Shown: positions 17,332-26,400 of the stretch, piece by piece | Layout: every line of letters begins with the position of its first letter | How positions within the stretch are numbered: position 1 is the first letter of the stretch | Source: Pseudomonas furukawaii | GTDB taxonomy: Bacteria; Pseudomonadota; Gammaproteobacteria; Pseudomonadales; Pseudomonadaceae | Direction of reading: 5' to 3' | DNA length: 64,000 bases | NCBI RefSeq assembly: GCF_002355475.1 | Contig: NZ_AP014862.1 | Location: 4,464,001 to 4,528,000 of the forward strand | Notes under the pieces: generated by a model | Database searches by the model: none | Seen by the model: the letters and a program-made list of their open reading frames with translations, nothing else | Told to the model about the DNA's origin: nothing | Translations under genes and position numbers: made by a program

Positions 17332-17734
17332 TTATCCACTGGCCCCCTGCCCCAGCGCAGCACCCTGCCCTTCCCGCGCGCGGCGGCGGGTGATGAGCAG
17401 GCCGGAGCAGACCACGACGATGGCCAGGGCCGGTGTGGAGAGCACGTCGATGCGGTGGTCCGGGCGGAAGAGCATGAGGACCAGCACGCCGCTGATGAAG
17501 AGGATCACGCCCCAGGTGAGCCAGGGGAACAGCCACATGCGGTAGCCCAGGGTCTTGCCTTCGGCCGTGAGGCGCTTGCGCAGGCGCAGCTGGGAGATGG
17601 CGATGACGGTGAGGAAGGCGGCGCCTGTGGACAGCAGCACGGCGATCAGCGGGGTACCGCTGCGGTTGGTGACCTAGACGCACACCGGGGCATCGCCACG
17701 GCGGCTCAGGGAGTAGAGCATGCGCGAGGCGGTG
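17332..17734 (-). pseudogene. Duplicated 3' fragment of gabP
   Basis: Near-identical to the last part of the intact gabP (27215-27701), in the same orientation. Three differences mark it as dead. The 5' two thirds are missing. A CAG codon has become TAG (17674-17676 on the plus strand reads CTA). An in-frame 84-base deletion removes 28 residues of a membrane segment between two copies of TGGCGATGAC. The homology begins near 17262, before the terminator, and stops abruptly near 17734. Confidence 0.92.
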
Positions 17735-17744
17735 CCAAGGGCCA

Positions 17745-17921
17745 CCCAACCTGTTGAGCCACCACCAGCACTTTGCGCTCTCCAGAAACGCAGCGGCGGA
17801 GATCCTCGACGAGGTCGCCGCCTGGGAAGAAGCGCTCAAGGACCACTATGCGCAATACCTGGCCGGCGCCGAACTGGACGCAGCCGTAGACGCAACCAGC
17901 GGACGCAGACTCCTCGACTGA
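17745..17921 (+). pseudogene. C-terminal gene fragment, possibly HipA-like
   Basis: An open frame ending at TGA 17919-17921 encodes 'HFALSRNAAAEILDEVAAW' followed by 'LKDHYAQYLAGAELD' and a short tail. It has no start codon or ribosome site and begins exactly where the gabP fragment ends, so it is a broken 3' end. The helical pattern recalls the C-terminus of HipA-type kinases, but this is a weak impression and a database search is needed to name it. Confidence 0.4.
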
Positions 17922-18004
17922 GTAGCGCAATGCCTTCGCCCGCTGCTGCTCGGCACGGAATCCGACACCCGTAAAAGTCCCGCCCCTTGCCCTGCCCTAC
18001 CCGC

Positions 18005-18287
18005 TTACCTATGCTGCGGCCCGTCACGGTCAATCCCGTGGCCGGGTGTAGCGACCCGAAAGACATTGGCGCGATTGCGCCGCAAGGTGCATGCGAGAAA
18101 CGGCGGACGTTTCTTGCAGGCATCGACGCGCATGCAGTTTTTACTGCAGTGCTCTATGGCAGATCGCGTGGGGAGGCCCCCGGGTCTGCCGGTTCCAGTA
18201 TGCCGGTTCGTCAACCCTGCGCGATCTGCCACCCCAATGTTTGACGACGTTAGTGGCAGCTCCTCAATCTCATACTGGAGCTTCACC
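18005..18287 (+). other. Conserved leader of the Bro-N cassette
   Basis: Sequence shared with 11697-11820: a 5' block around 18012-18064 (GCGGCCCGTCACGGTCAATC) and a 3' block at 18130-18192. In the reading frame starting ATG 18132 the 60 shared bases differ at four positions, all third codon positions, so a short peptide starting MQFLLQCSMADRVGRPPGLP may be translated. The frame stays open into the Bro-N gene. The pattern recalls Ash/Icd-like small phage proteins, unverified. Confidence 0.45.
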
Positions 18288-18785
18288 ATGCATGACGCAT
18301 ACACCCCCATCGTTTTCCAACGCCACTGCCATCAACTGCGCGCCGTGATGATCGACAACCAGCCCTGGTTCGTCGCCTTCGATTTCGCCCTGATGATCGC
18401 CGCCACCCGCCCCTACCGGCTCACCAAGCGCATCTACCCCCACCAACGCCGCTTCGCCGTCCTCCAGCACCAGAGCGGCACCTGCGAAGAGCTGGAGCTG
18501 GTGAACGAAGCCGGCCTCTACCGCGCCCTTTACCGCTTCGGGCACCCCGAGCATTGCGCCCTCAGCCAATGGATCAGCGACGAAGTCGTCCCCACCCTCC
18601 ACGACTACTACCGCTCCCCAACCGCCAGCCCGCGCCGCGTGCTGATGACCTGGGCCGACCAGCGCATCGCCGCCCTGAAGTGGCAAGGCGAAATCTGGAT
18701 CGCCCGCCCCGACCTGCCGCGCTTCATGGCGACGAACGACGATCGGGCACTGGGGCATGGGCCGAGCTGGCGACGGCTGCCGTAG
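18288..18785 (+). CDS. Bro-N domain (phage antirepressor-like) protein
   Basis: A 165-aa protein whose N-terminal about 105 residues resemble the Bro-N domain: 'QLRAVMIDNQPWFVAFDFA' then 'LVNEAGLYRALYRFGHPE' and 'QWISDEVVPTLHDYYRSP', the last being the signature helix-rich end. Bro-N proteins bind DNA and act in phages as antirepressors; chromosomal orphans are common in Pseudomonas and mostly uncharacterised. The ATG at 18288 has TGGAG 8 bases upstream. Same-strand, in-frame open sequence continues upstream to 18066, so a longer product is possible. It is the only intact member among four traces here. Confidence 0.75.
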   Translation: MHDAYTPIVFQRHCHQLRAVMIDNQPWFVAFDFALMIAATRPYRLTKRIYPHQRRFAVLQHQSGTCEELELVNEAGLYRALYRFGHPEHCALSQWISDEVVPTLHDYYRSPTASPRRVLMTWADQRIAALKWQGEIWIARPDLPRFMATNDDRALGHGPSWRRLP

Positions 18786-18842
18786 GCCGTAGGAGCCGGC
18801 TTGCCGGCGAACGCGACGGGGTTTTCGCGAGCAAGCTCGCTT
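18786..18842. repeat. REP pair interrupted by the IS110 element
   Basis: GTAGGAGCCGGCTTGCCGG and TTCGCGAGCAAGCTCGCTT directly after the Bro-N stop. The cassette tail that should follow resumes only at about 20088 (TTCGCGAGCGAGCAGG), so the insertion lies within the second REP. Confidence 0.75.
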
Positions 18843-18853
18843 GTATGTCGTAA

Positions 18854-19030
18854 GGTGGGTCTGTCGGGGGTGGAGGGACTGAGCTCGCTTCTGCAAGACA
18901 GACGGTAGGAGAACTCCCCCACTCCTGGCTCACGACAAGCGCCGATAAGGAATCCATCGACTCGAGTAGCCGCTCGAGATCGACCATATCTGCAAGCCTG
19001 CGCACAGGTGAGCCCCCCGACAGACTCATT
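18854..19030 (+). ncRNA. Candidate IS110 bridge RNA
   Basis: In the noncoding left end, GTCTGTCGGGGG (18859-18870) is perfectly complementary to CCCCCGACAGAC (19014-19025); G-U and A-U pairs extend the stem outward to about 18854/19030. The enclosed ~143 bases hold a hairpin TCGACTCGAG-TAGCCG-CTCGAGATCGA (18957-18983) and AGCTCGCTT (18882-18890), which also occurs in the flanking REP at 18834-18842. Size (~175 nt), position before the transposase, and REP match fit a bridge RNA; expression is not shown. Confidence 0.5.
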
Positions 19031-19053
19031 CATCTTGTCGGCCGGAATCGCAC

Positions 19054-19998
19054 ATGACAACCCAATCCCCCATCATCGGCATCGACGTGGCCAAGGACAG
19101 CCTGAGCCTGTATCGCGCCGACCTGGACCAGTACTGCACCCTGGACAATGACGCCCGCAGCATCCGCGCCTGGCTGAAGACGCTCCCCGGCGACTGTGCC
19201 TTGGCAGTGGAAGCCACCAGCACCTATCACGTGCAGCTGGTCGACCTGGCCCATGCGCGTGGTCATCGCCTCTATGTCATTGATGGCTATCGCCTGAGCA
19301 ATTACCGCAAGGGCATCGGTGGCCGCATCAAGACCGACGCCAGCGATGCCCGTCTACTGGCCCGTTATCTGGCCCACGAACAGGCCCAACTGCGGGTCTG
19401 GCAACCCGCCGGCAAGGCTTACCGGCTGCTGCAAAGCCTGCTGCGACGCCGGGCGACGCTGATCCGCAGTGCCACGGCGCTGCGCCAGAGCTTTGGCCAT
19501 GACACCCAGTTCAAGGTGTCGATGAAAGCGGCGCTCAGCTCCCTCAAGCGCCTGGAGCAGCGCCTCGATCAGGACATTGCCCAGGCCCTGAAGGACGCTG
19601 GCCTGGCCGAGCAGGCCAAGCGTTGCCGGGCCATTGAAGGCATCGGCCCGCTAACCGCAGCAGCCCTGAACATGGCCTTTCAGCGTGGCCCCTTCCGCAA
19701 CAGCGACGCCTTCATCGCCTTCCTGGGCCTGGATGTGCGCGCGAAGGAATCGGGGCGCTACAGCGGACGCCGCAAGTTGAGCAAACAGGGCGATCCGGAG
19801 GTCCGGCGGCTGCTACACAATGCCGCCATGGCCGCCAGTCGCACCAAAGCTTGGCAGAAGCTCTATCTGGGCTACCTGGAGCGTGGTCTGAAAAAGACCG
19901 AAGCCCTGACCATCCTGGCACGGAAACTGGCTCGAATTGCCTTCGCCCTCATGAAGACCCAGCAGCCGTATCGGTCACCAACCTGTACGGCGGGGTAG
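19054..19998 (+). CDS. IS110-family transposase (DEDD recombinase)
   Basis: A 314-aa transposase. The RuvC-like N-terminal domain shows D11 in 'IIGIDVAKDS', E53 in 'AVEATSTYH', and D95/D98 in 'IKTDASDARLLARYL', the DEDD tetrad. The C-terminal Transposase_20 domain contains 'IEGIGPLTAAALNMAF' (helix-hairpin-helix-like) and 'ESGRYSGRRKLSKQGDPEVR' with the candidate catalytic serine. Full length, no frameshift, so it may be active. It recombines DNA under RNA guidance in the IS110 family as currently understood. Confidence 0.93.
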   Translation: MTTQSPIIGIDVAKDSLSLYRADLDQYCTLDNDARSIRAWLKTLPGDCALAVEATSTYHVQLVDLAHARGHRLYVIDGYRLSNYRKGIGGRIKTDASDARLLARYLAHEQAQLRVWQPAGKAYRLLQSLLRRRATLIRSATALRQSFGHDTQFKVSMKAALSSLKRLEQRLDQDIAQALKDAGLAEQAKRCRAIEGIGPLTAAALNMAFQRGPFRNSDAFIAFLGLDVRAKESGRYSGRRKLSKQGDPEVRRLLHNAAMAASRTKAWQKLYLGYLERGLKKTEALTILARKLARIAFALMKTQQPYRSPTCTAG

Positions 19999-20317
19999 AC
20001 ATAGAATCTCCTACGCGAAGCGTTGGTACAGCCATCCCGCCGTAGCTCCGATGAAGTCCTGCGGGCGGACTCTGTTGCCGCTCCATGTTCGCGAGCGAGC
20101 AGGCGCCGGGTTGTCGTTGCCTTAAAGCTCTGGAGGAAGAGAAACGCCGTAGGGAACTGCGGCGTTTTTGGGGATATGGAAAGGCTGGGATCGGCCAGAA
20201 GCAGCCGTTTGTCATCGGCCCAATTCGCTCGAAAACAGACGGATCGATTCACTTGCCACTACGAAACCGACATCCCGTAATTGCTCCACCTCTTAGCCAA
20301 CGACTAAACTCCCCTGC
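19999..20317. other. 319-base spacer: IS right end, cassette tail, cus leader
   Basis: No gene. 19999-20087 is the right noncoding end of the IS; 20088-20169 is the Bro-N tail with terminator; 20170-20317 must hold the promoter of the metal-efflux operon, AT-richer near 20215-20310. No recognisable CusR or CueR box was found. Confidence 0.6.
20143..20169. terminator. Rho-independent terminator, displaced Bro-N cassette tail
   Basis: Stem AACGCCGTAG / CTGCGGCGTT, loop GGAA, then T-run. Together with 20088-20142 it is the right half of the cassette tail, separated from its gene by the IS element. Confidence 0.85.
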
Positions 20318-20662
20318 ATGAAACGCCGCCTTCGGTTCCTCCTCGTCTTTCTGATCAGCCTGGCGCTTCCCCTGAGCGGGATGGCGGGCGTCGAGGCGCC
20401 GGCCGAGCCCTGTCCGATGCAAGCCGCCGGCATGAGCCAGATGGCGGACATGGATATGGACTGCTGCCATGACCTGGACAAGATGGCCGAGCATGGCAAG
20501 AAAGCCTGCAAGACGGGCCAGGAATGCAAGACCGGCAGCATGCTTCAGGTTTCAATCCTGAAACCACCGGTCACCCTTACCGGGCCTGTGCTCGCCGACT
20601 CCTACCCTGTAGCTGTTCCCGACCGCTCCCCTGCCGATCTCTGGCGACCTCCCTGCGTCTGA
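20318..20662 (+). CDS. Small Cys/Met-rich exported protein of the cus operon
   Basis: A 114-aa protein with a signal peptide (residues 1-24, 'FLLVFLISLALPLSGMAG'). The mature N-terminal half is dense in possible Cu(I)/Ag(I) ligands: 'PCPMQAAGMSQMADMDMDCC' then 'HDLDKMAEHGKKACKTGQEC'. The C-terminal half is Pro/Val-rich without ligands. It lies 90 bases before cusC on the same strand and probably binds metal in the periplasm or regulates the system. I do not recognise a named family. Confidence 0.7.
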   Translation: MKRRLRFLLVFLISLALPLSGMAGVEAPAEPCPMQAAGMSQMADMDMDCCHDLDKMAEHGKKACKTGQECKTGSMLQVSILKPPVTLTGPVLADSYPVAVPDRSPADLWRPPCV

Positions 20663-20752
20663 TTCCTCTCCCTGTCTGAACTCCCCACCTGCATCGCTTC
20701 CGACTGCGGGAGGGCACGCGCCTACGCGCTGAATATTCAGAGGAATCGTCAG

Positions 20753-22009
20753 ATGACTTCCTTGAGTCCTTGCCCCGGGCTGCCTGTTGCGGCCGCCCTG
20801 GCAATGATGCTGTTTGCCTTGCCGAGCCAGGCGGCCTCGCTGTCGCTGGACGACGCGTTGCAGCTGGCAGAGCGCAATGCACCGTCCTTGTCCGCTCAAG
20901 CGGCCAAGTTGGATGCGGCGAAAAATGCCGCGATACCCGCCGGCGAACTGCCGGATCCCAAGCTCGCCCTGGGCGTGCAGAACGTCCCCATCGAGGGCGA
21001 AGACCGCTGGAGCCTCGACCGCGACTTCATGACCATGCAGATGGTCGGCGTGATGCAGGAGATGCCCAATCGTGACAAGCGCAAGGCGCGGGTCGAAACG
21101 GCCCAGGCTTCGGTGGATCGGGCTACAGCCGAGGCGGAAGCCGAACGCGTGAAAGTCCGCCGGGAAACCGCCCTGGCCTGGATCGCGACCTACACCGAGC
21201 AGCGCAAACTCGCCCGATTCGACGACTTCTTCCGGGAAAACCGACTGCTGGCGGAGACCGTTCGGGCCCGCCTGGCGGGAGGACGCGGCCAGGCGCTGGA
21301 CGCGGTCGAGCCCAAGCAGGAAGCGGCCCAACTGGCGGAGCAGCAGGACGATCTGGCACTCCGGGTGGCCCAGGCGCGAGCGGCACTTAAGCGCTGGGTC
21401 GGCCAGGAGGCTGCGCGGCCCCTTGCCGGTGACTTTCCGCACTGGCCCATCGATGCTTCCAGGTACCTGCACGCCCTGCATCGCCATCCCGAACTGGCGA
21501 CCTACGAGCCGATGGCGCGGGAAGCCGAAGCCCAGGTGCGCGAGGCCGAAGCGGAGAAGAAATCCGACTGGAGCTGGGAGGTGGACTACCAGCGCCGTGG
21601 GCGCGAATTCGGCGACATGATGACCGTGCAATTCACCTTCGACCTGCCGCTTTTTTCCAGTACTCGCCAAGACCCGAAGATCGCTGCGCGACGGGCCCAG
21701 GTCGGTCAGCTGGAGGCCGAGCGCGAAGCCCTGCTTCGCGAGCACGCCCAGCAACTGGAAGCGGATCTGGCGGACTACCAGCGCCTGGATCGGGCGGTGG
21801 CCCGCAGTCAGTCCACCCTGGTGCCCCTGGCCGAAGAGAAGGTGGCGCTCGCCCTGGCGGGTTATCGCGCCGGGAATACCGAGCTGGCCAGTGTCATCGC
21901 GGCACGGCGCGAGCTTGTCCAGGCCCGACTCAAGGAGCTCGACGTGCAAGGCTTGAAAGCATTGGCTGCTGCCCGCCTTTACTTCACCTACGGAGAGGGC
22001 CGCCCATGA
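20753..22009 (+). CDS. cusC: TolC-family outer membrane efflux protein (CusC/CzcC type)
   Basis: A 418-aa outer-membrane factor with signal peptide (residues 1-27) and two long alpha-helical repeats, as in OEP proteins ('LSLDDALQLAERNAPSLSAQ' at the start of the first; 'ALAGYRAGNTELASVIAARR' in the second). Shorter than TolC, typical of heavy-metal CusC/CzcC. GAGGA lies 8 bases before ATG 20753. Its stop overlaps cusB in ATGA. It forms the outer-membrane exit of the CusCBA pump. Confidence 0.88.
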   Translation: MTSLSPCPGLPVAAALAMMLFALPSQAASLSLDDALQLAERNAPSLSAQAAKLDAAKNAAIPAGELPDPKLALGVQNVPIEGEDRWSLDRDFMTMQMVGVMQEMPNRDKRKARVETAQASVDRATAEAEAERVKVRRETALAWIATYTEQRKLARFDDFFRENRLLAETVRARLAGGRGQALDAVEPKQEAAQLAEQQDDLALRVAQARAALKRWVGQEAARPLAGDFPHWPIDASRYLHALHRHPELATYEPMAREAEAQVREAEAEKKSDWSWEVDYQRRGREFGDMMTVQFTFDLPLFSSTRQDPKIAARRAQVGQLEAEREALLREHAQQLEADLADYQRLDRAVARSQSTLVPLAEEKVALALAGYRAGNTELASVIAARRELVQARLKELDVQGLKALAAARLYFTYGEGRP

Positions 22010-23493
22010 GCCGTGCATCCTGGAAGCTGCCAGCGCTGATGAGCCTGGCTCTGCTCGTAGGTGCGGCAGGCGGTTACTGGTTTGCGGCCCAACGGGGTCC
22101 GGATGGAGTGCCGACGGTCACCGATGGCAATCGCGGCGCCCCCGCAGCCGAACGTCAGCCGCTCTACTGGTACGACCCCATGTTCCCGCAGCAGAAGTTC
22201 GACAGCCCCGGCAAATCGCCCTTCATGGACATGCAGTTGGTACCAAGATATGCGGATGAAATGGGAGAAAGTACTGCTGTCCGCATAGAGCCGGGCATCC
22301 AGCAGAACCTCGGTGTGCGGTTGGCCTCGGTCACCAAGGGGAAACTGGAGCAAAGCCTGCAAGTAAGCGGCGTCCTGGCCTTCAATGCGCGCGAAGTGGC
22401 ACTGGTACAGGCGCGGGCCGGTGGTTTCGTCGAGCGCACCTACGTCCGCGCACCTGGCGATCTGATTGCGGCCGGCGAGCCCCTCGCCGACCTGTTGATT
22501 CCCGAGTGGGCCGCCGCCCAGGAAGAGTTTCTCGCGCTGCGCCGCAGCGGCGACCCGGCCATGTCGGCTGCAGCTCGTCAGCGTCTACGCCTGATCGGGA
22601 TGCCGCCGGAGCTGATCACTCGGGTCGAGCGCGGCGGAAAAGCCAGGCCAGTCATGACGCTGACCAGCCCCATCAGCGGTGTGATTCGCGAACTCGACGT
22701 GCGCATTGGCATGACCCTGTCCGCCGGACAGACCCTTGCCAGGATCAACGGCCTGGAACACGTCTGGCTGGAGGCGGCCATCCCGGAGTCCCAGGCTGGC
22801 GCATTGCAAATCGGGCAGACGGTCGAAGCCCGGCTACCAGCCCTCCCCGGCGAAGTGATCCACGGGGCGCTTTCCAGCGTGCTTCCCGAGAGCGACCCGC
22901 AAAGCCGTACGTTACGCGTGCGCGTCGAACTGGCCAATCCCGACGGCCGCTTGCGGCCAGGCATGACCGCCCAGGTTCGACTGAACCAGTCAAGCCAGAC
23001 CGATCTGTTGCTGCTGCCCAGTGAAGCGGTCATTCGCACGGGCAAACGCGCGCTCGTGATGCTTGTAGAAGAAAACGGTCGCTTCCGCCCGGTTGAAGTC
23101 CAGCTGGGTCAGGAGAGCGAAGGTCAGGTAGCGGTGCTCGAAGGATTGGCCGCCGGCCAGCAGGTCGTCGCCTCCGGGCAGTTCCTGATCGATTCGGAAG
23201 CCAGCCTGCGGGGTATCGAGGCCAGGGCACTGGGCAAGCCAACGATGCCCATCGACCGGCCCACCCTGCATGAAGCCGAGGGCAGCATCGTCGAAGTCGG
23301 TGCCCAGGAGCTGACGATTTCCCACGGCCCCTTCAAGACCCTGGGGATGCCCGGCATGACCATGACCTTTCCCCTGGCCAGGCCCGAACTGGCGCGGGGC
23401 CTGAAAGCGGGTGACCGCATCAGCCTGAAAGTGCGCGAGGGCAATTCCGGGTTGCTGATCGAGCAGCTGGAGAAACTGGAGAGTGCGCCATGA
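22006..23493 (+). CDS. cusB: RND periplasmic adaptor CusB with fused CusF-like domain
   Basis: A 495-aa membrane-fusion protein. Residues 1-27 are an N-terminal membrane anchor or signal. About 48-80 form a heavy-metal-binding YHS-like domain ('[20 protein letters not shown]' followed by MDMQ), with Met/His-type ligands. About 85-410 are the adaptor hairpin, lipoyl and beta-barrel. About 425-490 are an extra CusF-like domain ('[19 protein letters not shown]'). In E. coli CusF is a separate protein only, so here a metallochaperone domain is also tethered to the adaptor. Coupled at both ends by ATGA overlaps to cusC and cusA. Confidence 0.9.
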   Translation: MSRASWKLPALMSLALLVGAAGGYWFAAQRGPDGVPTVTDGNRGAPAAERQPLYWYDPMFPQQKFDSPGKSPFMDMQLVPRYADEMGESTAVRIEPGIQQNLGVRLASVTKGKLEQSLQVSGVLAFNAREVALVQARAGGFVERTYVRAPGDLIAAGEPLADLLIPEWAAAQEEFLALRRSGDPAMSAAARQRLRLIGMPPELITRVERGGKARPVMTLTSPISGVIRELDVRIGMTLSAGQTLARINGLEHVWLEAAIPESQAGALQIGQTVEARLPALPGEVIHGALSSVLPESDPQSRTLRVRVELANPDGRLRPGMTAQVRLNQSSQTDLLLLPSEAVIRTGKRALVMLVEENGRFRPVEVQLGQESEGQVAVLEGLAAGQQVVASGQFLIDSEASLRGIEARALGKPTMPIDRPTLHEAEGSIVEVGAQELTISHGPFKTLGMPGMTMTFPLARPELARGLKAGDRISLKVREGNSGLLIEQLEKLESAP

Positions 23494-26400
23494 TCGAGAA
23501 GCTGATTCGCTGGTCAGTCGCCAACCGGTTCCTGGTGCTGCTGGCTACTCTATTTGCGGTGGCCTGGGGCATCTGGTCGCTGCGCAGCACCCCTATCGAT
23601 GCCCTGCCCGACCTCTCCGACGTACAGGTCATCATCCGCACGTCCTATCCAGGCCAGGCCCCGCAGATCGTCGAAAACCAGGTCACCTACCCGCTGACCA
23701 CCACCATGCTTTCGGTGCCCGGGGCCAAGACGGTCAGGGGCTTCTCGTTCTTCGGTGACAGCTTCGTTTACGTGCTGTTCGAGGACGGTACCGACCTGTA
23801 TTGGGCGCGCTCGCGGGTGCTTGAATACCTGAACCAGGTGCAGGGGCGCTTGCCCGCCGCCGCCAAGCCCGCGCTGGGCCCGGATGCCACGGGGGTCGGC
23901 TGGATATTCCAATATGCCCTGGTCGACCGCAGCGGCACTCACGACCTGGCGCAACTTCGAGCGTTGCAGGACTGGTTCCTCAAGTTCGAGCTGAAGGCCC
24001 TGCCCAACGTGGCCGAAGTCGCCACGGTGGGCGGCATGGTGAGGCAGTACCAGATTCAGGTCGACCCGATCCGCCTCGCCAACCTGGGTATCACCCAGGG
24101 CGAAGTGGTCGAGGCCATCGGCAAGGCCAATCAGGAAACCGGTGGTGCCGTGCTGGAACTGGGCGAGGCCGAGTACATGGTCAGGGCTTCCGGCTACCTG
24201 AAGACCCTCGCCGACTTCCGTGCCGTGCCGTTGAAACTAACGCCCGAGGGCACGCCCATCACCCTGGGCGATGTGGCGACGATCCAGCTCGGGCCGGAGA
24301 TGCGCCGGGGCATTGCCGAACTCGATGGCGAAGGGGAAACCGTCGGCGGTGTGGTGATCCTGCGCAGCGGGAAGAACGCGCGTGACACCATTGCCGCCGT
24401 GAAGGCCAAGCTCGATGAGTTGCAGAAGAGCCTGCCCGAGGGCGTGGAGCTGGTCATCACCTATGACCGCAGCCAACTGATCGAGCGGGCGGTGCGCAAC
24501 CTCAGCCACAAGCTGATCGAAGAGTTCATCGTGGTCGCCCTGGTTTGCGCCGCGTTCCTCTGGCACCTGCGCTCCTCCATGGTGGCCATTGTCTCGCTGC
24601 CGGTGGGCGTGCTGATCGCGTTCGCCGTCATGCGCTACCAGGGCATCAACGCCAACATCATGTCTCTGGGCGGGATCGCCATTGCGATAGGCGCCATGGT
24701 CGACGCCGCCGTGGTGATGATCGAGAACGCCCACAAGCGCGTTGAGGCCTGGAACGCCAGCCATCCCGGCGAAACCTTGCGCGGCGAGCAGCACTGGCGG
24801 GTGATGACCGATGCGGCGATCGAGGTCGGCCCCACGTTGTTCTTCAGCCTGATGATCATCACCCTGTCGTTCATCCCGGTGTTCACCCTGGAGGCCCAGG
24901 AGGGCCGCCTGTTCGGCCCACTGGCCTTCACCAAGACCTACGCGATGGCCGCCGCCGCGGGTTTGTCGGTGACGCTGATTCCGGTGTTGATGGGTTACTG
25001 GATACGTGGACGGCTGCCAGCCGAGCAGCGCAATCCGCTCAACCGTGGGTTGATTCGCCTGTACCAGCCGGCGCTGGATGCCGTGCTGCGGTATCCCAGG
25101 GCAACCCTGGTGGTGGCCCTGCTGGCATTCCTGACCACGCTCTGGCCGGTTTCGCAGCTGGGTGGAGAGTTCCTGCCGCCACTGGACGAGGGCGACTTGC
25201 TCTACATGCCTTCGGCGCTGCCTGGCCTCTCCGCACAGAAGGCCTCGGAGCTGTTGCAACAGACCGACCGGCTGATCAAGACCGTCCCGGAAGTGGCGGG
25301 TGTGTTTGGCAAGGCCGGACGCGCCGAGTCCGCCACCGACCCAGCACCGCTGGAGATGTTCGAGACCACGGTACGCTTCAAGCCCAAGGATCAGTGGCGT
25401 GCGGGAATGACCAGCGACAAGCTGGTGGAGGAGCTAGATCGCGTGGTCAAGGTGCCGGGCCTGACCAACATCTGGATTCCGCCGATTCGCAACCGGATCG
25501 ACATGCTGGCGACAGGCATCAAGAGCCCTATCGGGGTGAAGGTCGCCGGGACGAATCTTGCTGAAATCGACCAGGTGACCCAGGCCGTCGAGCGTGCTGC
25601 CAGGACGGTGCCCGGCGTGACCTCGGCCCTCGCCGAACGCCTGACCGGCGGACGTTACATAGATGTGGATATTGATCGGCAGACGGCCGCTCGCTACGGG
25701 ATGAACATCGCCGACGTGCAAGCCATCGTCGCCAGCGCCATTGGCGGCGAAAACATCGGCGAGACCGTGGAAGGGCTTGCACGCTATCCCATCAACCTGC
25801 GCTACCCCCGTGAGTGGCGGGACTCGGTCGATGCCCTGGAGCGACTGCCCATCTATACCGCCCAGGGCGGCCAGATCACCCTCGGAACGGTGGCGCGGAT
25901 CCGGATCACCGATGGGCCGCCCATGCTCAAAAGTGAAAATGCGCGCCCTTCGGGTTGGGTGTACATCGACGTTCGCGGGCGAGACCTGGCCTCGGTCGTG
26001 GCGGATCTGCGCCAGGCCGTCGAGGCCTCGGTGACACTGGCGCCCGGCATTAGCCTCAGCTATTCCGGGCAGTTCGAATTCCTGGAGAGGGCCAATGCCC
26101 GTTTGAAACTGGTGGTGCCGGCCACCTTGGCGATCATCTTCGTTCTGCTCTACCTCACCTTCGGCCGCTTCGACGATGCCCTGCTGATCATGGCCACCCT
26201 ACCGTTCGCGCTGACCGGAGGCGTCTGGTTCCTCTACCTGATGGGCTTCAACCTGTCGGTCGCGACCGGTGTGGGTTTCATCGCGCTGGCCGGCGTGGCG
26301 GCCGAATTCGGCGTGATCATGCTGCTCTACCTGAAGAACGCCTGGACCGAGAAGCAGGATGCCGGGCACACGACAAACGAAGACTTGCGGGGCGCCATTC

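Larger units (their letters stand above)
18843..20087 (+). mobile_element. IS110-family insertion sequence
   Basis: About 1.25 kb. Boundaries are inferred by comparison with uninterrupted Bro-N tails at 11.98 and 15.6 kb; exact ends are uncertain by several bases. It carries one DEDD transposase, about 210 noncoding bases on the left and about 90 on the right, and no obvious terminal inverted repeats, all as in the IS110 group. The target is a REP palindrome, a known preference for some IS110 members (IS621 in E. coli REP is the precedent). Confidence 0.8.

Noticed and set aside
17332-17640. A separate 102-aa gene on the minus strand
   Set aside because: It is the tail of the gabP copy after an internal TAG, with no start signal; a pseudogene fragment.
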